A DNA stretch of 64,000 nt. It comes from Trematomus loennbergii (lineage: Eukaryota > Chordata > Actinopteri > Perciformes > Nototheniidae). Position numbers and translations under genes: made by a program. The notes under the pieces are model-generated. The model did no database searches. It saw only the letters and a list, made by a program, of their open reading frames with translations, and was not told the origin of the DNA. Every line of letters starts with the position of its first letter. Position 1 is the first letter of the stretch. The stretch spans positions 17,275,934 through 17,339,933 of the forward strand of contig JAAOOA010000033.1 in the NCBI GenBank assembly GCA_012861695.1, read 5' to 3'. Positions 1 through 13,000 of this stretch are shown one piece after another.

Positions 1-885
1 CCTGTTCCCTGTCGGAAACAGACCCTTTGGTCTCTGAACAATGGCAGAGTGCAAATGGCTAAGTGCCAAGAGGAAGGTGAATTGTTGGTCCCCTGCTGCA
101 GAGAGTGGATACAAAGCTGTATTGTCCTCCCAATAAAGGAATCTTTCCATATCTTCACTTAATATGTGAACCCTTCCACCCCTTCACCTCATGGCTTAGT
201 GCTCATTGAAACACCAATTGAAACAAGCACTTGAAAACTATTTGTCAACAGAAAAGCTGCTTCGGAACAAGCTGTGCCTTAGTCAGGATGCTGAGTTAGG
301 CAGTTATTTAAAAGATTAACACAGCTGCCATGTGCAGTTGGTCTGCATAATTACCAGGTTAAAACAGATTGAATAGACATGCAAAGAAAACTGTCAAATC
401 TAAACATTTTCAGTTTTTCAACGTTGCAAAAGAAGCTTCAAACTATTTAGTACAGCTCCGAAGTGTTTCATCTACTGTACTTTCAACAAACTGAGCACTA
501 TCTATTGCTTCAATAGAAACCTGAGAATCCATATACCATAATATAAATTGCATGTACTGTAATTTAGAATCAGTTGTATTCACTCAGGGAAATCTATATG
601 AAAGGTTTTTCCCCAAAAAGTCTTTATTTTTAAGTAAGTCTCTATGGAGGTCAACCTTATAGGACTGAAATATCTCAATACCCTTTTAATCCGCATTACA
701 GTCGGTGGTTTAAAAGAACAGTGTACATGCAGATTTTATTTGAGTGAGAGCATGTCAGCTCTATCATAATATTTTATACAAAAAGGTTCATGGTTTGGCA
801 GGAAGACATTTTGGCTCTTACTATAGTGATGGAGGCCAGGAACCCACTCCTGATATCCCATTGGTTTCCCACACTGTGCTCACAG
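1..885 (+). other. Intronic sequence of ncor1 (left part outside window)
   Basis: AT-rich sequence without a recognisable exon or repeat, ending in the acceptor cacag at 885. Confidence 0.7.
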
Positions 886-1058
886 GAACAGAAGATCTGC
901 CAGCGCTACGACCAGCTGATGGAGGCGTGGGAGAAGAAGGTTGATCGAATGGAGAATAACCCCAGACGCAAAGCCAAGGACGGCAGAACACGGGAGTATT
1001 ACGAAAGGCAATTCCCCGAGATCCGCAAGCAGAGAGAGCAGCAGGAGCGATTCCAGAG
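886..1058 (+). CDS. ncor1: ncor1 exon (pre-DAD helix)
   Basis: It starts after cacag and ends at ag|gtaaac, phase 2. It codes [19 protein letters not shown] through to [12 protein letters not shown], a near-match to human NCOR1 around residues 300-355. It is the first exon in the window. Confidence 0.93.
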
Positions 1059-4000
1059 GTAAACGGGTTTACCTGTGAACCGTCCAAATAGGGACATTAT
1101 ACCCCTGTTTTTGTTTCTGTTAATATTGGTTCTTGGTTCAGAAGCTCACAAATCTCGCCTTTTTCTACTCCTTTCTATAGTGCATATTGGTTGAGTTACA
1201 TTGGCTTCGATGGAGCTCGATTTTTTTTCAGGCGGCATTTTAGGATTATTTTCATTATCGACCATTCATAACCTGACTGATTATTTCCTCAATTAATTGA
1301 TGGATTGATTTGTCCAAAAAAAATGACATTTAAAGGGGACCTATCATGCAAAATGCACTTTTTGATGTCTTTTATACATAAATATGTGGCCCCGGCATGT
1401 CGGGGAACTCACAAAGTGTCAGAAAATAAAACCCTCTCTCTTTTCCTCCTTGCGCAAATCTCTGAAAAACGGGGCTACAACGAGCTGATCTAGATTTGCC
1501 ATCCGATATGACGTCATTTACGTCATATCGGATGGCACCCACAGAATCAATGCCCGACGTGTTTTGGACGTAATATGGCCTTTGTTTACATTAGCAAGCA
1601 TCGCTAACACTCAGAGCTAACCAGTACTGGAGAGAGCGCATGTGTGAAGAAGCAGGAAATAAAAAGGAACTCACCTTGTGGTAAACCAGCAAGAGAGAAA
1701 GCCTTTGAGCTCCATAATGTTTCAGAAATAATCCTTGATGTGGTTTTGGCGCTTCATCACCGCAGCATTTATTTTAGACCGTATCTGCCGGGTCCCGCAT
1801 GAGCAGGCATAAGCTCTGCCCCCTCTCTTTTTCTTTTTTTTTCAAAGCTTTATACCCCGAATCAGCACTTTAGTAACAGGAAGTGAAATAGAGGGATATG
1901 AGGCATGGCTAGAATGGGTGATCTGTTTGGTATTTTGAGCAAAACACTTCATAGACATGTTTTTTTATACATTTTTATATATCTGAGACCTATGCTATTG
2001 CCTAAATATTGCGTGATAGGTGACCTTTAAATGTGGAAACAAATTGCAAAACCCTAATAAAAGTAGTTTGTTATCACAAGAGAAATATTTACATTTTATG
2101 AGCTGCAACCAGTCATTTTCTTCTGGCAATTTTGCTAAAATTATGATTAAGAAAATCATCAAAACTGATTATATTTTCAGAGTAATTGTTTTAGCTTTTA
2201 TACAGACACGTTAGCTGTTCGAAGGAGAAAAAATATTGCAAACTTTTTCTAGGGTCTTATTGCCCAGCACTGTTTCTATTTAATACTGGTAACAGAGTGG
2301 ATGTTTCGCTCTTGAAGTAGACATCCTGACCTCAAATTGCACAGCATCAAAAGACTGAAGTAAACTCATTTATTATAAACCTGAAGGATCTACTGAGTGT
2401 GAGGACGTGGTCAAAGACGGAGACTGTAGAGTGAAACAATTTTTACTCTAGAAATCTTTTCATGCATAGATAATTTGTACTTGTCCTGTAGCCGAGCCGT
2501 GACACTGAAATGGTCTCTTCCATTATTTAAGATGTTTGTTCATCTAGCATCTAAATACACGGCACAAGGTGGTGTGCAGTGGCCTATTTTGTGCAGAGAC
2601 GCTGGTCGTCTAGGTGCCTCTGGGAAGGATGGGAGGTCCAAGGTCCAGCGGAAATGTTCCAAGTAAATAGTTTGCATGTCAGCACTTAAAGCTGACAGCT
2701 AGACCGTGCATAAGGAAGTCGTTAATTACTTGTTCAAGAGACTCTTATGTATTAATAATGTGAACTTGATTCTGTTTGTTGAAAACGTTTTTAAAGTTCC
2801 AAAGCTTACTCGTGTCGCTTTTGTCACGGAAACTGGGAAATCACATTTCCTCTTTAAAGGAAAATAATGGGAGGCTACTGTTAAGTCTTGGCACATCATA
2901 CAAATGTAATGTGTCATTTAAAAAGAAAAATGTAACATTTGTTTGTCTCTGTTTCCTGCAGGGTTGGACAAAGAGGAACAGGCCTTTCTGCGACAATCGC
3001 AAGAAGCGAGCATGAGATTTCTGAAATCATAGATGGCCTTTCTGAGCAGGAGGTGGGTATTATCTGGAGAGCCTTTATTAAACATATTACAGTGTAAATG
3101 TACAACAGCATGGCTGGATGACAACAGCCTAAATAGAAGTGTCACAGTTTGTGTCTTTTAAGAGGGAGAGTTCTCTGCAGCGTTTCACTTGCATCATCTG
3201 GAATACATTTCATTCAAACAAGTCACAGAGGCAGAAAGGCGGTTAACTAAACAAGGGAGACTATTGGAGTGACTATCTGTGTCCGTGCTCCACAGAACAA
3301 CGAGAAACAGATGAGACAGATGTCAGTCATCCCTCCCATGATGTACGACACTGAGCAGAGGAGAGTGAGGTTCATCAACATGAACGGCCTGATGGATGAC
3401 CCTATGAAGGTGTACAAAGCCCGGCAGTTTATGAATGTTTGGACCGAACATGAGAAGGAGATCTTTAAGGAGAAGTGAGTTGTGTTTTACTTTTTTTGTG
3501 GCGCAGGATGTCTGCAGTGTGGATATTATGTACAGGCTCTAATGCCACCTCGGCCTTGCACTAATATATTTTTGGATTTGGCACATGAGTAATGACTGGC
3601 ATCTCTTTCTAGGTTTGTCCAACACCCAAAGAACTTTGGCCTGATTGCCTCTTATCTGGAGAGAAAGGTGAGCTTGAGATCCTGTGTATTGCAGAATTTA
3701 ATGTTATTTATATTTCACTCTTTTTGGGTTTTAAGACCATAAACTACTTTCCATACTAAATTAGATTGAATCCAACAGGCTGTAATGCATATTTAAGTAG
3801 TGTCCTTCAAGTTTTTAATTTAAAATAAATAGTAGATAAATATTCATACACTTGACACTACTTTCAACATTATCTTTCACCCTTTGGTCATTGGTCCACT
3901 CCAAATGGTATGTCTTTATTAAAGCTCTAACTGTAATTTCAATAATGGATAAGTTAATGGATATACAAATAATTCCACACTATTTAAAATTGGTTAATCA

Positions 4001-7000
4001 TTTAAGTTATTTTCATGCAAACACATAGTTTTTAGCCTTTTAAATATGGTTATTTCTTTTTTTCTGTGTTTTATAGTATTTTTAACAAAATGTCTTAAGG
4101 TTTTGGATATTTAGTAAGAAACTGGCTTGACTATTTTCTGACATTGTGTGGCCCACTTGATTTATCTATGAAAGAATGGATGGATTAATTATCACTCTAG
4201 TTAACAGTAAGTTCCATCCAGTTTCACTGCATATGATCAAAATATTCCTTTTCCTATTTCAGTGTGTTGCCGACTGTGTCCTTTACTACTACTTGACCAA
4301 GAAGAACCACAACTACAAGACGCTGGTGAGGCGGAACTATGGCAGACGGAGAGGACGCAACCAGGTAAATGTGAGTCATCACTAAATATCTATTTTAAGT
4401 GTTTTCCAAACCATGTAGAGCAAACGATAGATTTCCATGGGGTTGCAATGGAAACAAATGTCATGTGGCCGTGGATGTGATAGTCATGTTTAATCACAGC
4501 ATTGGGTTTTTTAGTGCTGTGCGATTATGGCAAAAATCCTAATCACGATTATTTTGGTCTAATTGATATCACGATTATTAAAAACGATTATCCATTTACT
4601 TTGAAAACATCCATTTATTGAAACAAAAATGTGAACAGTATGTTTTTAACAGTTGATTAGCCTGAACTTTAAGTATAATTCAACTGAAAAAAAAAAAAAA
4701 AATAATAATTCCTTTTTTTTCTTTTTTTAATACAAATAATAATCGTTTTATTTCGATTACGTTGTTTTCGTAATCGTTGCAAGCCAAAATCGTAATCGAG
4801 ATTAAAATACGATTAATTGCACAGCCCTAGTTTGTGTGACTTTGCCACACCTGTTCCACGTCTCCTTGGCTTACTGAAAGCTTCTAGTTAATGACAGATC
4901 TATGTCTACCACATGTATCACATATGTGCCACACCTCTTTATGGAACCAAGTGCTTAGGATTTTCCCCTACATTACTGTCATTATTTATGGGGGAGGGGT
5001 TGAACCAGGAAGCATCGTTTGCACAACTTTCCTTTTCTTTATTTATAAGCAAGCAACCCTGGGACTATGTGATACAGCTACAGTTTGACTCACTTGTTTG
5101 TCCAAAAGATACATAAACATTATCTGTGAAAAGTAGAATATAGGAACAGTCAAATATAGAATAAATATAACATTTAGCTATAAAAATAGGAGTTTGAAAT
5201 AGGAGGAAACTGATGCTGTCGCTCTAAATTATCATTTGGCAAAGTCTGGTGTTGAAAAAATATTTCTATACAGTACAGTTCTGTACAGTTAGTTTTAAAT
5301 AGCCTTAAATGGCAGGCTATAGTGAGAATAAACCAGCAGTAAAGCTGATTATTTCCTCCACCTAATCGGCAGATTAATCGATAATGAAAATAATTGTTAG
5401 TTGCAGCCCTGTTTCAAATCCATTATAAACACACTTGCATGCATAGACACACACAATATACTCAGCTGTAATGTATTGTGTTAAGCTCCTATAAGCACAG
5501 TATTAGCATATATTCAACACACACTGTGGCGCCAAGAGGTCAGACAGGGCGAGGGTAACATTCAGAACACAGGGAATCTTGGGACACATTAGGTATGTGT
5601 ACTATTATAATATATAATGTATAAGAAGCTGGATTCATTTCAGACACAACCAACTGTCCAATCCTATTGCTTATTCTGCTGCACGTGGCGCCATAAAGAT
5701 TGATATGTCCCAGTATAAAGTATAGAGACAAACTGGCCTCACTGAAATGACTGTCAAATCTGGAATGTGAACTTTGTAGATGCCAAAGTGAGACCTATAA
5801 AATGACAGCTGTGGAGATATTTCATTGTACGCAGATTGTTTAAAGGGCTTTATATAATCGTAGTCTTGCACTAAAATCCAGCAAAATTAAAGGTGCACCA
5901 TCTTGCAAAACACTCTTGGCAGACATTAAATATTGATTTGACTCATTCTGTTGGATGTTTTCCTCTTTCCTATCTCTTCCTCACTTCATCAACCCATAGT
6001 CCTTGTACAGGACATTCTGTCTCTGCGTTGGGTACATCAGCTGTGTGACACAGTGGATTGGTTGTGTCTTTTAATGTGAGGGGGTCGAGGGCGCGTGAGT
6101 TCATGATTATATCTGGAACTTAAAGATGGTGACTGGTACTATTTCTTCATGGGTGATTCACCCGCCATATGTTTAGCCTTTCACTTTTTGCACCATTCAT
6201 AGTATGGACCCACTGGCATTTAAGAGACATTTCTGTGACAGAGTGCCAAGTGTGGAAAAAGGTATTTGTGTGCATTCATACTCAGCCAGGATAACATTAC
6301 ACAAGGGCACTTTGTTATTGTTGTTGTTGTCCATTCATGTTTGAGAAGTACTCTGGGCTTTATTTTTAGTGACGGTAGGGTGCACATGCATTTTCTCTCT
6401 TGGATGTTCTACTGACTGACAGGCACTTGGTTTCTGTGGGATAATCAGAGATGGGATTGTTGGTCCAGCACTTGTTCAGATCAGACTTTTGAACATTGGT
6501 GAATATTAATTTGTAGATGTTAACACAGGATCCAGTATCAGCATCTCTAGTGGACTGCTTAAAACATCAATAGACTACTTTCAAACCCCCCACCATAGCA
6601 TTTACAAGTGCAATTATACTTTGCGCTACTGTTGCAAAGACAATTAGATCCAAGGGACATATTTAGCCATTTATTCATACCAACATGGAAAAAACTATAA
6701 ATTAACTCAAATAAATTACAATTATCCCAATACTGCAATGAGAAATCTGTCGCAGAATCTTCTGACTCTTATATAAACAGCACTGGGTCCTTCCTTTCCC
6801 AACCACTGAGCTTTATACATGTGAATGTGCGATAACATTGCCAACATGCAGAAATTATATGATGTAAATTGTTTTTACTGGTTGAATTTGAACTAAGTAC
6901 ATTTGATCAAGTACTGTACATTTTCTTAAGTTTAAGTATCGACACGCATATGGCAAGCCGATTTAGCTTTTATTCATTTCTGGAGGATATCAAAAAATCT

Positions 7001-10000
7001 ATTCTTACTAGTAAGAATGCAAATTCTTGATATCAAAATGCAATTGTAACTAGTTGTAATGTGTATTTCTGATATCAGAAATGCGATTTTAACTAGTGAG
7101 ATTTGCATCGTTTTTCTCATCCATTTCAATGGGAGAATTTCTGATATCAGTAATTCAAGTGTTACGAGTTGCAATTCAATTTGAACTAGTAAAAATACCA
7201 ATTTCTGATATCAAGAATTCAATTTCAACTAGTCGAAATGCCAATTGTTGATATCAAAAAAGGATTTTGAACTAGTTCAAATTGTATTTCTGATATCAAG
7301 AATTGAATTACTGATATCAGAAATTGGCATTTGAACTAGTTCAAATTCCAACTCCCATTGAAATGAATGAGAAAAACGATGCAAATCTCACTAGTTAAAA
7401 TCGCATTTCTGACATCAAGAATAGACATTACAACTAGTTACAATTGAATTTCTGATATCAAGAATTTGCATTCTAACTACCGGTAGTTCAAATTCAATTT
7501 TTGATATCAGAAATAAACATTATTACTAGTAAGAATTACATTTTTGATATCAAGAATTCGCATGCTTACTAGTAAGAATAGATTTTTTGATATCCTCCAG
7601 AAATGAATAAAAGCTAAATCGGCTTGCCATACACGCATACATAAATAACATGATGTGTTTACATTACTTATTCAATAGTTTGTACAAAAAGTAAAACAAA
7701 ACGAGCTCAGCATTAAACTATAAATAACTGTTGTATATATTTTTAAGTCATAAAACAGGATCATTTACTTTGTCTTTACTTTTACTTCATAATGTAATAA
7801 ACCAAATTGAAGCAACTGTAGGATTTAGTGCCAGCTACTTCCACTGAAAATATTTGTTAACAATAAACAGGTCACGCTGGTTTTGTATTGTCATGCATGT
7901 CCGTTTCAGTGTTTCATAATCATCAAATGCGGTTCCTACAATGTTGTAGTTTTGAAACACAAGTTGTCACTTTTAATGTAAAAGCTGGTTTAAGATGGTG
8001 TCTATTATTTGGTGTCTTAAGATTCAAGTCAGTTGCTTAAGTGGCTCGAGTGCTTTTTCCAAAACATCTTGTGGTTGTGGAGAATGTAAGTGTTTTTTTT
8101 TCTCTTCGCCTTAATGCACGTCAGGATGTTGTGGATTTGAAGCTACTGGTGTGATTTAACAAAAGCAGTGAGTGGAGTGAGTCATTAGAGGGGGGAAGGA
8201 AGAGGACGGAGTGAGCGAAAGAGCAGTGGAATGTAGGGCGAGCGAAAAAAATAAAACCCCTGAGCGAGACCGAGTCAGCGCTGGCAGTTTATCCGCTGAG
8301 TGTGTGCTGTGTGTTTCCATTTCCTCTTTCTTCTGTTCCTCGGAGAGAGAGAGCGAGATAAAAAGCCACCCCTCTCTGAAATAGCGGAGTTGGTACAGCC
8401 CAGCCATCTGACAGGCCCAGAAACTCAGTGTGCTGCTGTGAGTGCCAATCAAAGAAGAGCGCTCGGTAGGGAATAGGGATTACCTCGAGTGACCCTGCAT
8501 AGATTAGTGCGTGCATGTGAGATGGACAATTCTTTGGGCGGCTTAAGCGGCCCGATGACACGCTTTCCCGGAATATGTGCGGCAATGCCGTGGCCCGGCA
8601 GCCCTTCTAAGGAGCTCTGCTATGGTGCTGTCCTGCCCCTCTACTGCTACCGTTACCTCCGCTATGGAAGCACTGGAGGGTAAAACTCACATTTACAACA
8701 GCCGTAAACTGTAGGAGAGCGAAAGGGATTTTATGACCAGCAAATGAGCTTGCAGGTAGGTCACTGGCTTGATACCAGTTGATACCAATCTGTCTCGGTT
8801 TGTATCTGCTTGTTCTGTAACATTTTGGTCCGTGTCGTATTTTTTTTACTGCTCTGTTGCTCAGGCAGTTCGCTTCTTCCTATTTACTTGCGGCATGTAG
8901 GCAGTCAAACTCGGGCTATTTTAGGGTAGTTTTTTTCTAGGGCACGTGCAGTCATGTTTTTTTTATTTAACAGTCAAGCCAAGCCTGTGTGAAATGCATG
9001 TATTAGTGCTATGTTGTAGGCACTTTTATAAGGAGAAATTGTAGGAATTACTTTTTAATGGGATTTTTTTTTTTAAGTGTATAAGGCTTCAGTGAGGCTG
9101 GCAGCTTTGTAACGTGCCTTGAGCACATGGAAATCCTCCTTATCAGCAGAATCTTAAACTGGATCTCTACTCCGAATTAAAATTCTCACTCTGCTTGTGA
9201 ACATAAAAGTAATAGACAGCAGTAAATAGGAGTACAATACACACTCTTGTGGATACCTGCACATGCTACACCCCCACTGTCTTGGCTTCTACCACTTGAT
9301 TGGCTGATTTTAGAAGTTGCATCTTGACTAGATGACAGCTGACAGTGAGATCTTTAAGATTTCCATTCAGGAAACTTTAACCAATTATTTGTTATTTATG
9401 CAGCTTTGCTAGTGTTAATAGATTGTTTACATGCAGTCTGTTTATGACAAGCTGCAGTTCAGTGTGGCATTTTATGATCTTATATGAATAATTCATATTG
9501 AATGTTTATCATGGGGTAATATTAATTTACTTAAGAAAAGGTTCAATCATTCAGTGATTGTTGAATATAAACTTATACTCAAGAAAAATACAGAAAAACA
9601 AAAAAGGATTACTTATTTTAGTTTATTGGGAAGCTTAGCATCATAATGTGGCAGGAATGTAGTAATTCTTTTTTTTTGTTGCACCATGATCCTGTTTAAC
9701 CAGTTTTTAGAGCTGTGGCAGTTATCCGAGTTGTCTATTTACAAATTGATTTATTTTCAATGCATTGCTAAGCTCTAAAACAAACATTATAAATGCAGAG
9801 CAATGAAACAATAAATAAATTAATTGATTGTCTGTTAATCAGCCATGTTAGAGAGTGTGTACTGCAGAGGAGGCCAGAGCACGAACTGCAGCTTTTATTG
9901 CTGCAAAAATGTAGTTTATCTACACAGATCCTTTTAAATTTGTTCTGACCTACAACAAAAAAGAAAACTGCTACAGGCCATTTTTGTTGTTTAACTTGCT

Positions 10001-13000
10001 AATACAACACATTCACTACAAATATGTGTTTGTGGTAACATGACAGAATGCAAGATAAACAGAATACCAGTGTTGGAAATGTAACTGAGATAATAGTCCT
10101 GTTCTGGTTGACAAAGTAAAGCCTAATCTATCCATCTCCAATGTTGTTTTAAAATATATTTTTTAATTTTATGTATATACAACGTCACATATATAAGGTA
10201 GAAACATTTATAAACGGTGCGTACACACAAAAGATGTGTTTCTACGCACTGTTTGCGATTTATGAAAAACTAACTTGACGGGAAAATGTGCGGTCCTCCA
10301 CGCAAACTCTGACCCAGCGTACGCACTAAGCACAAAAACGGGAGAGACGAGAAACTGCGACACCGTTGGCAGAAGAAGAATGGAGAGAAATATGTGGAAA
10401 TAATACCATAAATAGAATTACCTCATTTATCATATATGAAGAATTCATTTTCACAAATTGATTAAAGCCAATCTTAAAATGATTTAACAAACGCCTGTTT
10501 GAGACTCCTCAGTGCACACAAAAACATAACTTGGAGAAATAAATAAATACGGAAATGTTATTGATCACCCCTCGATTATGTTCTCTTGTTAAGAAATGTA
10601 TTCTCATAAATGATGCGGTAAACAGAAGGACAGAATTACTTTAAACTGACGCCGTTTTGCATTTCTATAGGTTGTATAGATACGAGCATGGTTTTATATA
10701 CTATCATGTTTAATCATGTTTATGCCGTTCGCCAATAGCCTACTTGATAAGTCGCTCGTAAAACACAGGAGGTATGGAAACTAAGAACACCATATGTGGT
10801 AAATTGTACAGCTAATATAACACAACACATTAGTTGTATTTCCTTTAACTGGTGGATTTGGATATATAGTTGCTGATCGACAGCTGGAACACAAACCACC
10901 AAATACAACAAAATAATTCAGATCCAGTCGTCATGACTCCACTCCGGAGGGATTCCCCGATCATTTCTTACAGTTTCTCATCAAGGGGGTGTCTCCTGTC
11001 CCCGGTACAAACACACTGCCTGAGGAAGGTTAGGCTATGTGTATTTTTTTTGTCATTAACTTTTTTCGGACCACTTATTTATTTTGGTGACGATCCGACC
11101 TCCATGCTGCTACTCTGGTTCAAACTGCATCCACCAAACAATATGATTTATCTCGACCTCCCCAAAATAACCAAAATCTGACACGGTGTGAGATGTCTTT
11201 TTTAGCTGTTCTGTCATTTCCTGCGATCTTCTTCATGCAGTCAGTCAAAATGAATGAATGAATGGGCGTTTCTTTGACTATTTATAGGCAAATATGGGCG
11301 TTACGTGAAGCCCGCAAAAGCTGCGCCGCATTTCGAGTGATTGTGATTTATAAAGGGAAACCGGCGTAGGATGTGCCGTACGCAAGTCCTGTGCCGGTAC
11401 GCAGTCTTTTATGAATCGGAAAGTGTCGGTGCGTATTTATTGCTTTGTCCTACGTAAGCAACCTTCCCACGCCAATCCTACGCAAGGCTTTATAAATGAG
11501 GCCCTGCACATTTCTGCTGTTTTCTAAGGGCAAAATGCTCCTTGCAAGCTCCTATCGTAATTGCTTGGCAGTGAAGTTCATCAAGCAGTCAAGTAGTTTC
11601 ATCAGTTTGTATCTGCACTGTTTATGAAAATGTTTTCTCTCTTGCTGAGCACCCAGTAACCAGGGTAACTGTGGCTAATGCTGATGTTTTTTTACCTTTC
11701 TTTTGACGATAAATTGTTCCACCAAGATTGCTCTGATGTTTCCATCTGCTGGAGAGTGCATTATATTTAAAATGAAAGCAAGCTATTGACCCTGGGGTTA
11801 AATGCGACTGCTAAATGCATTTGTTTACCTGTCATTTTCCCTTTTTTAGTCTCGTTACTAGAATGTGTCAAAAGATGTTCTGTCTGATTAAAAGTGTCAA
11901 AATGAGGATGGCAAAATCTGTAATGAATTGGAGTGAAATAAGTTATCCAATAGTAGTTTTTAGATGTCCTTTTCCTGCAGTGAAATAGCTTAAGCTAGAG
12001 TGAGAGATTCCTCCAGGGGCCTATGTTCTGTGGTAGGAAAGGGAAGATTGACTTGTGGCTCTGACATTTCCTAAGTCAAACAGCACTTGTGAATCAGCAA
12101 AAGAGGGGAGAAATTAAAACTCTCAAAATATTTAAGCCAGGTCAGGAAAAGAGCCTTATTTAAAAACACTGAAGAACCACAGAACCACAGGGCCTCATTG
12201 ACGTTTGGAGAACATCTGTGTAGGGGCTCTTTACGCTGTGTGGGAGAAGAGGCAGGAATGCCACGACTCTCCGACCACCTCCAAAGCAAACACGAGCACT
12301 CTCTGACCCAATCAGAACAGAATCTAACTGAAAGAGATGTATGGGGGGAATAACTGATCTAAAACAGACTGCTCTGCAAAAAAAGTCTACAGTGCCAAAA
12401 ATATGCTTTGCAGACTACTGCAGGCAGGAAATTAGTCAAGAAGTCCCAATCTAAGATTGACATATTCCTCTCTGCATACATTAACCTGCAACCTGAGCTG
12501 TGTTCTGCAGGGCTTCCCTTAAATAATCGAACAGTCCTTCTGCTTCATCAAACTTTGCCAGAGAACCCTTTAAACCACATGATTCTGTGAATGCTCCTAT
12601 TCTATTTTAGCATGCAATATATTCTAAACATGGGTTACCATCATACTGTGCTGTGCAACCGTCATACCACTAAAGAATATGTTTACATTACATCTAATTT
12701 CCCTGAAACATTTATCCAAAGTGACTTACATACTCTTCAATACCACAGACTACACGCCTACAGGAGCAATATGGGGTTAAATATTTTGATCAAACGACTG
12801 AACCTCTGATTGGTAAACGCCCATTTAACCCCTGAGCCACAGCCCCTCACCCTCTAATACTCTAATGATTTGTTGAGCATGCAATGTTCTAAATGTGTGT
12901 TAACTCACTTAGAACTTGAAACTGTAGATAGCACCATCATATTTAAAAATGTATTAGAGCAACAGATCAACAAGTAAATGTTAAATTAGCTTGAAGCAAC

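Noticed and set aside
4506..4837. 8-bp target duplication for the element at 4514
   Set aside because: The flanking bases do not match, so no duplication is claimed.
8156..8585. Two 98-codon - strand open frames
   Set aside because: They overlap each other in different frames in a GA-rich block, without known domains.
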